The translations under genes were made by a program, and so were the position numbers. Below, piece after piece: positions 33,301 through 44,983 of a DNA stretch of 64,000 nucleotides. This stretch comes from Mytilisepta virgata (taxonomy: Eukaryota > Mollusca > Bivalvia > Mytilida > Mytilidae): positions 40,963,979-41,027,978 of the forward strand of contig CM051519.1 in assembly GCA_028015205.1 (NCBI GenBank), written 5' to 3'. The notes under the pieces were generated by a model that did no database searches, was not told the DNA's origin, and saw nothing but the letters and a program-made list of their open reading frames with translations. How positions within the stretch are numbered: the stretch's first letter is position 1; every line of letters starts with the position of its first letter.

Positions 33301-36300
33301 TTAATAAAATTTCTTCATTGATCTTATACTTCCTACTTCGACTCGGGTCGGTTAAACTTTCTATCCTTTCATACATTGTTTCGTAATATAGTTTCGTATT
33401 AATTTTACTAGATCAGTTACCTCGATAAATTACATGAAGTTGGAAATTCAGAACTCCATTGTATTTTTCCGTTTTCCGTTTCCTGTACACCGCATATTTT
33501 TCCTCTTGGTTTTTGACTTATCATAAAAAACCTGAAATTATGAAATTACTGGGTCTCAAAAATAAACGTTTAAATTTCCTTACGACATTTGTACATGTAA
33601 TAACAATGTTTCATATACCTGAATTACAAAAAAGTAATGTATTTTAATCACTAGTCACGTAGTTACCATTTTCCGGTGGAATGTGCAACATAATGCAGTG
33701 ATGTAATTGTTTCTAGTGTAACATCATTTTTGTACGTCTTTCTATTTCCTTACAATTTATCATGTTTTCAAAAAATAGAAATATATGTTACAGACACAAA
33801 TCATGACAAAAAATTTAGTTTTTCCTTTTTAACAAAAAATATTCAAAAGAAAGTAAATTTATTTATTGTCGGTGTACTTTAAAATAATAAGAACCATGAA
33901 AATTCAGGATTGTTTAGAGCTGTTAAGCATTGCACAATGTTATGCTATTTTACATTCTTCGGATGTTAAAAGCCGTTTGAACACTAGATGTATTTAACCT
34001 TTTCTCATATTCACATTTCATATTTACAAATCCCAAACAATCTTTCATTTTCTTATTTACTTACATAGTTTGTCGATTTTTCCTTGCACCACCATATGGC
34101 TTAAAAGGAACATCACCCGTAGCAGCATGAAACAATGTTACCGCTAATGCCCATTTGTCAACACACGAGTTTACTTTAACATGACTAGATTTCTGTATAA
34201 ATGCTCCTTTATACAGTAAAGGATGCTGAAGAAAACATTAATTAATATATCATCTATGGAATGATCATTTTGTTACAATTTTGATTCAGGTATAATGTAC
34301 ATGGAATTTTGAACTAATGGTGGAGTAAAACTACTGAATTCAAAGTTAAGGAACAACCACTTGGTTTTCATTTGGAATATTGTTACGCCTTTATCACAAA
34401 GAATATTAATTTTGGTACAGACGTGACATTCATTAGGTGGTAAGGAAGGAATTTCCTCTCAATTTTTTGTGAAAAGGCAAACTTAAAATTTGGCTAAAAA
34501 CCTAGGATTGAATATTCTGAACGTGCATGTGGTAAAAAAAATCCAAGCACCCGAATACTGCTACAAAACTTCATGAATCTAGGATCAATTAATTGCCGCA
34601 TCCATAAATTTCAGTGGTTGCTCCCTCACGTTTTATTAAAAGTAAATTTCAGTGTTTTATGGATAGTCAGTATTTGTTGTTTTTCACAAAGCCCCCCCCC
34701 CACCCCCTCCTTATCATGGTATTATTTTAGGTGTTTTTATTCATGCTGGTGGAAGTAAACCACCATTAAACATTGCATTTGTTCTAAATTGATACAGTAC
34801 TTATCAATGTCCGTTCTACAAATATTGTCACGCGTTTGTTACAAAGGTTAGGTAATTTTGGTTCCAATTTCCTCTATATATCTTCCTTTTTAAATATGAT
34901 GAAATATATGCTATTTTTGCTAAATTAGTACAAAAATGGACAGTGTGGGCATTTGTCAAAAATGTGTCAAAGTTTCGCTCATGTAATTAAAATTATTATG
35001 AAATTACACGAAATATTGTTTCATGTATGGGTGTTTATCATATATCTGATACTGAAAATAGGAGTCTTGAATATACGATAAAGTCCACGATGTTGGTCCG
35101 TATCTGACATCTATGACGTCATACCCTTTATCGCATGGCTTACCCTTTATCACATAGCTTTTTTAATTTTTTATAATTTTTTTTGTTCTTTTTTTTGGGG
35201 GCGGAGGGCGAAATTTTTTTGGGGAGGGTCAAATTTAAAAATAAAACAAATATTGTTCAAATTTTTTTCCGATTATTTGTCTTTTTTCAAATCTCCCCCC
35301 CCTCTTTTTAAATTTTTTTCACAAAATATTTTCCCCAATCAATTTATTTGTGGCAGTAGCCTTTAATTTGGAAAATTTTAAGTCCTCTGTTTAAATATAT
35401 GATATAGTGTATATTACATGTTAAAATTTGTATCACATGCTGTATCAATCTCGACCAATATCCTCTGGCTTATATTGGTTTCTCGTGTTGATACAGCATG
35501 TGATACAGCATGTGATACAGATTTTACCATGTATTATTCTCTATGTAACATGTACAAATTTACCCACACCCTTTGTATGACTTATTGGATATAGGACATT
35601 AACATATACATTTAAAATATCGCAACCATTGTGGTCCAATTTATTTTTCCTGTTTCGTCTTCTGCAAAATCTTTTATAATTTACACCTACTTTTGTATCT
35701 TTATAAAAGCACGACATTTTAAAGAGTTAACTTTTTATTGATAATTATATTTATAATTGAAAGGTTTGATAATGTACTCACCAAATATTCCTCTGTCCCT
35801 GCCAGTGAAAGACACATTTCTTCGTCAAACTGTGACTGATTTTGTCTCGATGACCCAAAATCAGAAATTTTGAAAATTATTCTATAATAAAAATCAAGAA
35901 TACGTTTCAACGGTAACCTTCATTTTTAGGGTGCTGATCATGACTTAGACAGTAATACGAGTGCGCTTTATATACAGAGAATCAACAAATATTATCATGC
36001 ATTGTGAAACTACGCTGAATAAAAGAATACTTATGCAGGTTGGAAAAAAGGGTTTGGGTTTAATCGTCTTAAACTGGTGCTCGGTACATTTGGTGTTTTG
36101 GTTTTGCATTTAAAATATTTTTGTGTAATTTTATATAATTTAACAGTTACATGATTTATTGCCGTATACGGAGCAGGAACTGCTTACCCTACCGGAGCAC
36201 ATGAGTTGACTCCCGGTTTTTTTTAGGAGTTCGTGTTGTTCATTGTTTTTTAGTTTTCAGTGTTTATTTGTTGTGTTTGTGGTTGTTCATTTGTCTGCCC

Positions 36301-39300
36301 GGGTTTGTCTGTCTATGCATTACGTTTTTTGGTTTATTCCTTAGGTATATGTGTCCTCTTTATTTCGAATTTATATAGCCAATTTATATTCGATGCATAT
36401 TCTGGCGATGAATACTTACATGTTTGGCACAAATTTGGTTATAAGTATATTTGCTGGTTTAATATCTCGATGAACGAAATCTTTGGAATGCAACTCCCGT
36501 AATCCAGCAGCTGTAATCAAGACAATAATATTATATATTATGAATGCAGCTCCCGTAATCCAGCAGCTGTAATCAAGACAATAATATTATATATTATGAA
36601 TGCAACTCCCGTAATCCAGCAGCTGTAATCAAGACAATAATATTATATATTATGAATAAGTTAAATGGTTTAATATTGCGACAAGTATCTTACATGGTTT
36701 TAACGAGCACATTTTCCCCCTCCTAAATAAATAAAGTACCCTCAACCCAATTTTATCATTATAGGTTACAAATGCGCAGGTGCAAGGAAAAAGTTAGAAT
36801 TTTTTTTGGGCTGAGAAAATTTTGAGATTTTGTAGTAGTGGTTAAACTGGTTTAATGGGTACCCAAACGTCACCTTCTATCTATTATAGTAATTAAATAA
36901 CAGATAACAATCATGATAGATAAGGGGACCTTTGCATACCCTTTAAACCAGTTTAACCACTACTACTCTTTCTTGACTAATTGTTGACGTTATGTTTTAT
37001 GCATTGTGTCTTTTCTGAAGAGTTACTGTTTAGATGATTTTGCTTGTTCGGTATGTCACTGATCTCTTGTATAATTGTATTTAATTTTGATAAAAATATT
37101 GTAAATCATTGATCACAAAGCTGAAGGCAGTGATCAAAAGTACACTGAAGCAGACTGTGGTTTAATGTTAATTTCTCCAATTATAACATTTTTAAAAATA
37201 AAAACATGAAAATTATATATTTATACTCTCAGTTTATTTTTAAAAGGTGCCACGTAATATTTCTTTATATACACGGTCGATAAACTGGGCTAGTGAAACA
37301 CCTAATAAAGGTTCACATTTAATTCAAATTTAAAAATATAAATCAAAACATGGTTTGTGGTTATTAAAAATAGGTATTTATTCATCCTGTTCGCTTTCCT
37401 TTATAGTTTAAGCCGTATATGTATAACAATAGAAGCTTTATAAAAAGTAGATAATGTTTAACTTAACAGTGTAAGATTTCAATGATATTATTATTATAAG
37501 TGACTGCTGACAATATCCTTTTCAATCAAATTTAAAACTGGAATACTAAAGGGAAAGCACAGACCAACATCGAATGAGGAAGGCTTTAACCAAACATATC
37601 ATAAACTTACACTTGATTTATAATAAGTATCCCTTTTATTTATTTTATCAATGAAATATTGATTTTTTAATTGAAATAACTTGTTACGGACCAACAAATG
37701 AATTACTTCCTAAGAGACTTAATTATTAATTAGATATGAATTATATATTAAGAGATATCCTGTATTAAACCATTCAAGCCGCATTTAACAAAAATATGCA
37801 GTTTTAAACAATTATTTTTTTAATTTTAAAAAAATTCACATGTTCTTCATGGAAATGGGATTTTTTCAATTCGTGTAATTACGAAACGGTAATATTAACC
37901 GAATACTTCCCGAATGGACAAGTTGTAAGGAAATACAATGTAATTTGTTACACAGAATCAAAATGTAGAATGCACCCTGTATACGGTATCATTGTGCTGA
38001 TTTAATATTTAAGAGCCCATGTGGGCGTCTTCTGCAGCCGCATTTGAATCTAAACATTTGAAAGAAAAAAAATACTATCATTTCTTCAAATGATTTTTCT
38101 GGACCGCATTTTCAAAAACAGGTCACGTGACATTAGTGTACATGTAATTATTGAAAAAGCAAAATTACTCTCAAAAATGGTTTGACCATATTCTTTTTAA
38201 GAAATAAAGCAATATTATAATTTAATACTGTAAAATTTGTTCTCTTCTCACATAGATTTATCAGTCTAGCCATTAAAATGTCCCCGGCATATCAATGCTA
38301 AAAGCACGTTTTGTATGGATTACCGTTTTTAAGAAAAATGTGTCTTTTGCGAATGAAATTCTTTTTGGGTTGTCGATGGAATTTTTTTTCAATCTTGTTT
38401 ATACATGTACATACAATATAATTTAAAAATTATAGTGTTTGCTGGTACGTTCACTCTTTCTAAACATATGTATTATCTTCTCATAAATATACTCAATTGT
38501 GCTCAATGTCGAAGATGTTGCAAGCGAAATGATCAAAATGCTAAAGAGCAGATTCAAGTACTGACAGGACCAAAAGTAAAAAACCAAAACCATCTAAGGA
38601 CAGACCTACACACGAGGGACATACTCCTTGTTTTCCGAAAAATCTGTCTTGTTTTCTGCCAAGAAAAAATATAATTTAAGGTCATATGAATCGGTTACTT
38701 TAATCTAATGACAACTCCCTGTCTTTTGTGTGTTTAGACTATATATTAAGGTAAATAACAGGTAGACAGGGTATACTTTCAGCAACGGTCACAATAAGAA
38801 ATAGTATTCTATTATTTGTATAAGAAAGTAAGAGGACGGAAAAGGCTTCCTATAATTACCTAGATGTGTTAGTAATAGCCTAAACAACAGATCTGGTAAC
38901 CCGTTCATGTATTCTGGTTCCTGTAACATGGTTTGTAGACTTCCGCCAGAACAGTATTCCATTACAATGACAGTTTTGTTTGATATCATCTGAAATAGAC
39001 AAGTATATACATCAGTTAAAACCCTTGGATATGGAGGTTTTTGTTGAATAAAAGGTGCAAGATCATACGAAATTGTCGACAAATATTGGAGTTCATTTAA
39101 CAAACATGTGTTGCAAATGCATATGCATTTTATTTCACATATACAGGTATACTCGTCATTTAGGAATTAAGGATGTTCGCGGGTTATGTTTTTGATTTTT
39201 TGTTAGATGTTCAGAATCATCTGGTTTTATCCATTTCAATGTCATAAATTATTTTTCCCGCTAACACCCATTTTTCTTTTCGTAAATCTTTTGTATGTGG

Positions 39301-41655
39301 AATAATAAGCTATTTGTAAAAATCTTATAAAACCCTTGTTATTATTTAATGGTTTTTGAGAAATAAAACATGTCAATAATAAACCTATGTAAAATCAAGA
39401 GAGCATATTTTTCCCGCAAATTTTCAATTGCTTATATCTCGAAAACAAGCACACGGACCTATAATGTTTTTAAGTTCCTTTATTAATCCCCTATCAATAT
39501 TTAACAGTGTTATGAAAAATTTGTTATTTTGAAACTGAGCAGCGAACATCCTTAACAAAAAAAATTAGTGAAAAAGTGGATAGAGTCAATTCGGTCTTAT
39601 TTTTCTATTTTTAAGTCTATGACATGTTTTCCTAACTCAGCGCAAGAGACTAGTTGCGACTATATGTAATTTTATCCTCCCGTTACGGTAACAAGGAAAG
39701 GCCGATATAGAATAGTCCGAGAGCAGTACTGCTTTATTGCTTCTGAAGAGCTGTCTTGAACTATTGTAGGGTAAATTACTTCTGTTGTAGGGTAAAGTAA
39801 CCTTGTTCTATGGAAGAAACGTTTTTTTCAGTATTTTTTTCTAACAGATGTAATAAATTAAGAGTAAAGCTGTGGATTCAAAATATTTCATTCTGGTAAC
39901 GAAAATGTAAATATACGACTAAATTCATACTTCGTTAGTACCGGTAACGCCGGAAAGACGGCAGAATTTTCGATTTATTAGTGAAAACTACTTTGGACTA
40001 GAATTCATTGTGATACAATCGAATCCATTGAAATTACACTTTAAAAGGCACCTAGTATGTTTATAGGAAGAACAGTCGCTTTTCCTAACATTCATAAAGT
40101 ATATTTTCAGAGATTGGAGAAAATGCTTAAATGTTTTAGGAAAATGTCTATTTCCTAACGTATGTGAAACCTTCCTTGTGTTGACAGCTCTATGGATCCG
40201 ATTGCATTCAGTTTGGCTCTTGTTGAAAGTAACAGAACTGAGAAATAAAAAATGTTACCGTCTTTTCGCCTTTACCGGTTGTGCACGTTGATTATGAATC
40301 ATTGCTAGAAAATTACATGTCAACAACCACGAAATTCGGTGTTGTCTAAATAAAGATTTTCCACTTAACCATGCCTATTTATCAAAAAAGGTATTACAAC
40401 TAATGTATATTCTTTTGGATAATATCTATCTCTTCATCACAAATACATTTCAAAATCTATTCTGGCATCTGATTATTACACTATAGGATGATATGTACCT
40501 CATCCTCAATGCCAAACAACTGAACAATATTTTTATGTCTGAGTGACAATAAAGCTTCAGTTTCTCGTTGTGTTGCTTTCTGTGATCCTGTTCTTTTGGG
40601 AACTTTTAATGCCCTTTTTTCTCCAGTCACCTGAAAAATGAAATATTCAGATGATTAGACTCTATTTTTACTTACTGTCACTTTTTTGGCTATGACTGAA
40701 TGTTATATACAACATTTATCTGAATAAAAAAAAACCGACTATACTTTCACTTTGATTACATGTAGTTTAAAAGTGAATATTTTACCCTAGTATCTATTTA
40801 AATATACAAACCGAAACAATAAATCGAGGAAGAGTACGTAAGGGACGAGATCAAAAGTTCAATGTAGGATAAAAAACTTAATTCAAATAGTTTGGGGGGG
40901 GGGGGGGGTGAAAATCGCTGCAAGTTTTGTTATCCGACATCGATTTTCGAATTGAAAAATACGGATTCAAGTGATGTCCAAGTCAATATACAGAACAAAC
41001 ATACATTGTTGAGGAAAAACAGGACCATGATACAAAAAAAAAGTATACTCTCAAAGCATATGCCCATATTGGTCAATAAATTTTTCCCAAATTAAGTTAA
41101 GAGGGGGATGGGGGGTCAGTGAAAAAACTATGTAAATTAAGTATTTTATCCTACATTAAACTTTTGATCTCGTCCATAAGACAAAAGAATAACTCTAACT
41201 CGGCAAGCCTCGTATCTGACAGAAAAATGTGACAATATGGAATTCCCCTATCATGAAAGACAATTATCATCTTCGAAATATCCAAAGTCCCTCTCTATAC
41301 ACAACCAAATAGCTACATGTTAACATGAAGTGGAACTACTTATTAAACAGCCTGTGTGATATTTCAGTTATGGTTAACAGGTTTTTCGCACTTTTAGAAT
41401 CAAATCGTCAGATGTCGAACCTGTGTGGAACAACCGAAGGCATGCCAGTCGGTAAACAGCCGTTTGTTGTCACACAGATACGAATTCAATTATGTTTGAA
41501 ACCGTAAAAGTTCCAAACCACAGAAATATCTTTACACATATGGTAATATATACCCTTACCTTATTATAACCAAGAAATACACATGAAAATGCTCCCTGTC
41601 CAAGTCTGTCCTTCAAGCTGTAATAATGATTAACTGTTTCACCTACATATTCCAT
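22590..41655 (-). CDS. TBK1: TBK1/IKK-epsilon-like serine/threonine kinase (18 coding exons, 717 aa)
   Basis: Exons (minus): 41655-41560, 40630-40499, 38989-38860, 36510-36420, 35881-35782, 34225-34065, 33531-33421, 32236-32057, 31471-31266, 30347-30197, 28689-28509, 27961-27843, 26965-26849, 26053-25952, 25218-25134, 23577-23519, 23179-23111, 22653-22590. All splice phases agree, and the summed CDS of 2,154 bases gives 717 residues, against 729 for human TBK1 and 716 for IKK-epsilon. The kinase phosphorylates IRF/NF-kB pathway targets downstream of nucleic-acid and bacterial sensing in animals; molluscs generally have such a kinase. Order: kinase (about 1-300), ubiquitin-like domain (about 310-400), helical scaffold to the end. 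Invertebrates often have one TBK1/IKK-epsilon ancestor, so the symbol marks the family, not strict orthology. Introns hold several MITEs. The terminal exon boundary may be off by one base. Confidence 0.93.
23875..24390 (+). repeat. Interspersed bivalve repeat family R1, copy 1
   Basis: Contains GTGTCAAAGAGACAACAACC, CGACCAAAGAGCAGAAAACA, the CCCGCACCCGTAGGCGGGCTT block and GCCAGCTCCAGACCTC. I recognise this family as abundant in mussel genomes. The 5' part recurs inverted at 59205-59345. It lies in a TBK1-like intron. No ORF. Confidence 0.75.
28265..28460 (+). repeat. Interspersed repeat family R2, copy 2
   Basis: GTCTGTACCAAGTCAGACTA followed by GGGGTTCTGTATGTTGGGTA is shared with 46895-47060 and, less well, with 12300-12450. 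It ends only about 50 bases from exon 11 of the TBK1-like gene. Confidence 0.65.
29121..29242. mobile_element. Fold-back MITE in a TBK1-like intron
   Basis: AGAAATAATTCACGGTGGCT at the left is matched, inverted, by AGCCAGCGTGAATTATTTCT at the right. The arms also pair internally (CACGGGTAG with CTACCCGTG), so nearly the whole 122 bases fold on themselves. No coding capacity. I recognise the family from mussel sequence. Confidence 0.75.
31266..32236 (-). CDS. TBK1: Kinase end and ubiquitin-like domain exons of the TBK1-like gene
   Basis: Exon 32236-32057 reads GLKARLMPIMSGLMEADTTQ, then QWSYETFFQEV and IPIYILNISNLQYLTVYLD, matching the junction of the kinase C-lobe and the ubiquitin-like domain of TBK1. 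Exon 31471-31266 continues with LYEMIATETDI, QKLFFEDQNI and SPFLLISTID, the rest of that domain. In vertebrate TBK1 this domain controls kinase activity and substrate choice. Confidence 0.88.
32057..41655 (-). CDS. TBK1: Kinase-domain exons of the TBK1-like gene
   Basis: Exons 1-8. The glycine loop is LGQGAFSCV (residues 18-26), the ATP lysine is K41 in RALKV, and the helix-C glutamate is within RETEALL (55-57). The hinge is VIVMEYCSGGSL. The catalytic loop HRDIKPANIL puts the Asp at 135, and DFG starts at 157; both match human TBK1 numbering. The activation segment ends LSLAGTEEYL, placing Ser175 at the position of the activating Ser172 of human TBK1. Exon 6 reads HPLLYKG, DKWALAVTLFHAATGDVPF and GGARKNRQT; exon 7 reads GVQETENGKIQWSSEFP. 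The start at 41655 gives 18 residues before the first loop glycine, close to TBK1, and no better ATG is in frame in the same exon. Confidence 0.93.
35412..35534. mobile_element. Fold-back element with internal duplication of an arm
   Basis: The left arm (TTTGTATCACATGCTGTATCA) is the reverse complement of the right arm, and ACCAATAT pairs with ATATTGGT near the centre. The right arm holds TGATACAGCATG twice, so that arm has grown by a 12-base copy. It lies in a TBK1-like intron. Confidence 0.65.
36165..36400 (+). repeat. Interspersed repeat family R3, copy 1
   Basis: GAGCACATGAGTTGACTCCC then GGTTTTTTTTAGGAGTTCG and GTTGTTCATTG is shared, inverted, with 60345-60545. I recognise it as a mussel repeat related to retroelement-derived dispersed sequence. 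It ends about 20 bases from TBK1-like exon 4. Confidence 0.65.
36486..36653 (-). repeat. Three 56-bp tandem copies of a splice acceptor and exon 4 start (TBK1-like gene)
   Basis: Units begin at 36486, 36542 and 36598 and differ by about one base. On the minus strand each holds intron 3' end, the acceptor GATTACAG and the first 25 bases of exon 4. The copy nearest the exon body gives the correct frame. Using either upstream acceptor reaches TAA within ten codons (...CATTCATAA). Confidence 0.9.
36832..36966. mobile_element. MITE with about 30-bp terminal inverted repeats
   Basis: GTAGTAGTGGTTAAACTGGT at the left is the exact inverse of ACCAGTTTAACCACTACTAC at the right, with the match running on with one mismatch for about 30 bases. 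Total 135 bases, no ORF; target duplication not clear. Confidence 0.8.
39167..39555. mobile_element. TTAA-flanked MITE (piggyBac-like ends)
   Basis: TTAAGGATGTTCGC at 39167-39180 is the perfect inverse of GCGAACATCCTTAA at 39542-39555. The TTAA at each end could be the target duplication typical of piggyBac-type elements. 389 bases, no ORF, in a TBK1-like intron. Confidence 0.65.
40843..41175. mobile_element. MITE with about 40-bp terminal inverted repeats
   Basis: GGACGAGATCAAAAGTTCAA at the left is matched, inverted, by TTAAACTTTTGATCTCGTCC at the right, and similarity runs on for about 40 bases. TAAG occurs at both outer edges and may be a target duplication. The interior holds a run of about 15 G and no supported ORF. 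It lies in the first TBK1-like coding intron. Confidence 0.8.
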
Positions 41656-41689
41656 TACTATGTATGTAAATGGCCATTTCCAGCCGTTT
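41656..41689 (-). other. 5' UTR part of the first coding exon of the TBK1-like gene
   Basis: The minus strand shows CTAATATTACAG directly before 41689, an acceptor that suggests an upstream non-coding exon. The 34 bases before the ATG are open in frame (ending YIVM), so a longer N-terminus spliced from upstream cannot be fully excluded. No promoter or first exon was located. Confidence 0.5.
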
Positions 41690-42470
41690 CTGTAATATTA
41701 GAAATAGGAAGCGCAAAAATAAATGTTAGAAATACAGACTTTTGTTTAAAAAATTCTTCCTCATTATTGACATGGAATCCCAAATTTTATTTATAGAACT
41801 AAAGTTCATTGAGAAATATAAATAGCAAGGTTTAAATATATACACATATATGTATATCGTTTTATACACTTATGTAACATATAACCATATACAGTCAAAG
41901 CTGCATGTTCTTATTTCATTATTTCCTTATAGGAAATTTTCAAATTCAGAGAGAACACTTCACTTAAATTTAGGTTGGGGGTATCATAAATACTTTGGTA
42001 TTTTTTCGTGTATTTAAAATTTGATTATTTAAAGGATTTAAGGGTATTTAAAGAGCTTTCTTTATCAGAACATTTTGTAAAATAATTCTTCGAAAAGAAA
42101 ACCAAGCTAACATTAATCCTTTTTTGTGGTCTGTGAATAGAACTGAAAAGGATATAGAAAAGAATACCGGCATTTGTGCAAACAAAGTACATTACAACGT
42201 CTTTTTATCAACAATGATTTGCATATATGTATTACCATTAAGAAAAAATAATTAATGTAACGTATTGTTTCTCTGTTACAGAATCCATGCTTTTATATCT
42301 AATAAATTGAACATTACTATCATTATTATTATAAGTTGATTAAATTTATAATTGTTAGCTTCGTGATACACATAACACATAACACATAACCAGATTGATA
42401 ACATTTCATTTATAGTATCGGTCACTGGCATTCAAGGCAGCGTCTGCACTCGTGTACCCATTGGATAACC

Positions 42471-42479
42471 CCCCCCCCC

Positions 42480-42510
<31 letters not shown>
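42471..42510 (+). repeat. Poly-C and (AC)n microsatellite
   Basis: About ten C residues followed by a dozen AC units and imperfect ACAT units. Simple sequence only. Confidence 0.95.
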
Positions 42511-43884
42511 ACATACATACCTCGCCTTTGAATATAAAATGGCATGTAGAAGTTATTTATATACATGCATGTCAATATCGTGACGTGGATACATAGGGAC
42601 ATATGTAATACTAGTAAGACTTGATTGGAAAAATGACCTACTGATGTACGCGTATCCTCGATCCACCTTAGTTCACATAAAGAAAACAAGATGAAATAAA
42701 AAAAAATAACAAATACGGGGCCGAAAGTGAAATGAAATAATTAATTTGTTTAATCTTCCATATATCTCACCATCGTTGTGCGAATTTATTTGTTAAATTT
42801 ATTGAAAATATTTGAACCAGTTTGAATACTTTGTTTATATTATGCTTACCTTCAAGTCCCTACTACTACGTAAGCGAACATTTTAGAATTACCACAATTG
42901 GAAATCCGATGACATTCCGGAAAATCCATTCATTACTTGTATATTAATTGTCCTACATTTTGTTCTAACTTCAGGAAAATGAATTGTATAACCTTCTTTT
43001 AACAAATCTAAGATTGATATTATTTCCTTTTAGTTATTGTTAATTTTTTTGTTGTTGCTATATCGATTTGTTTATGTTCTAAATATACTTCTGGATTTTC
43101 CCCGGAAGAACGGGGCTCTTACGGGATAATTTATTGATTACAGATACTGTCGATCCTGATAATAATTAGTCTAATTTTCACCTTCAAAGCCATGAAATTT
43201 ATAATAATCATACAACCGTGGTTAACCCAGTCATTCTTTAGACTTTACATACACAGAATTAACATTCTTTTTATGTATGTTTTATGAATTTATTTATTTG
43301 TTGAAAAGGGGGGTTCAAATGAAACAGGATTGTTCACTCCTAAAATTAACAATGCTTTCAGATATAAGATGCACTTTTGATGCATATACGCTTAAATATT
43401 TTTTAATTTAATATTTTGTAATAACTTACTTTCCTGAAATTTTCTTAAACTGACCGGCTAAACACCCCCCCCCCTTTCCCAAACCACCACCCTAGTTTCA
43501 TTGTGACTTAAATATCATAAATTTTGATTTAAAGATATAAATTTAAAAGGTAAAATGTTTACCCAATTGATCAGCCCTATTTTTCTAACCTTTAACCACA
43601 GATTAGTATAATTAATAAACATGTTAAAACAAAGCAGGAACACGGATTTTACGTCTATTTACTTGTGGTTTCACAACGTTCTCGTGAAAGGAAATGCATG
43701 AGTCATTGGTTTTCTTCGAATTGATTTAGTACTTTAATTTTTCAAAATTTCACTGAGTCTTTTTTCGTTTCTTTATTTTAAAACCAGTGAAGAAACATGG
43801 CTTCGTTTGATATTGATTTTGATTAAACGCATTAACGGAATAATTACAACATTAGACACTGAGTATATTTTGTAGGTTTATATA

Positions 43885-44095
43885 TTTTGTTTTATTTATT
43901 TATTTCATTTATTTATTATTTGTTTATTTTATTTTATTTATTTTATTTTATTTTATTTTATTTTATTTTATTTTATTTTATTATTTTATTGTATTTTATT
44001 TTATTATTTATTTATTTTTATTTTATTTACTTATTTATTTATTTTATTATTTTTTATTTTATTTTATTTTATTTTATTTTAGTTTTTATTTTTTT
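43885..44095 (+). repeat. (TTTTA)n microsatellite
   Basis: About 210 bases of TTTTA/TTTA units. The apparent 72-codon open frame here is low-complexity and not a gene. Confidence 0.95.
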
Positions 44096-44983
44096 GGTCT
44101 TTTGAATTCCCAAAAATTATTATGACAAAATTTTATGAAGCTTTATTCCTAAAAACCTCCAACGTATTTCATGTCGTGCATACAAGTTACATTGTGTGAG
44201 TACAGCAAATATCCTTCGGTCGTTATGATATGCGTGTATTTTTTTCCTTCAGATACTGTATTTGAGTATGATTAGCGGATATATATTTATTGCAAAATCA
44301 TAAAAAAAAAAATTCGGTGCTCCATTAATTAGTACAAAATGTATGAATTTTTCACAACAGCATTCGCGTTTCACATTTTTTTAGGGGGAAGGGTACAAAA
44401 TTCGATTTTCTTAAATTAAATTCTAAATAATTTTTATGTGTCATTAATACTGTTAACTTAAACCGAGAAAAGAAATAATCTATATCAATTTTGGTATTTC
44501 TTAATTCTAAAGGAGAATATTCTAAAAAGAATATGATAGTCATAAAAGTTGGAGAAGTCCGTAGGAGCAAAATTCACGACACGGCAAAATAAACGTATTT
44601 TAAGGTTTAAACCTGTTGTATTGAGAAAAGATAAACATTTCCACATTAATACTACTAAAAGAATGAGACAAATTTTTGTTAGCCGGGTTGCCGTTTCAAC
44701 AACAAATATATCAGAAGTATGAGACCATTGTGCAGTTTAAAACTTTTATCAGTACATACGCAATTGTTTCCGCGTTTTGCTAATTACCCCTAATTAATTA
44801 ATGCGGATCACGAAAACCGATACCGTTCCGGAAGTATACATCACAAGAAGTTTCCGGTATCGACCGAGGAAAAGTTTGTCTAAAGACAGCTCGACAGAAA
44901 ACGGTTTAGGATTTCGTTGCGTAAGTGTAAAGAAAAATGCACAAAAGAAAATGAACAATCGTCTTTCTATTCAATCATCTGCA

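Noticed and set aside
43887..44105. 72-codon open frame
   Set aside because: Translation of a TTTTA microsatellite.
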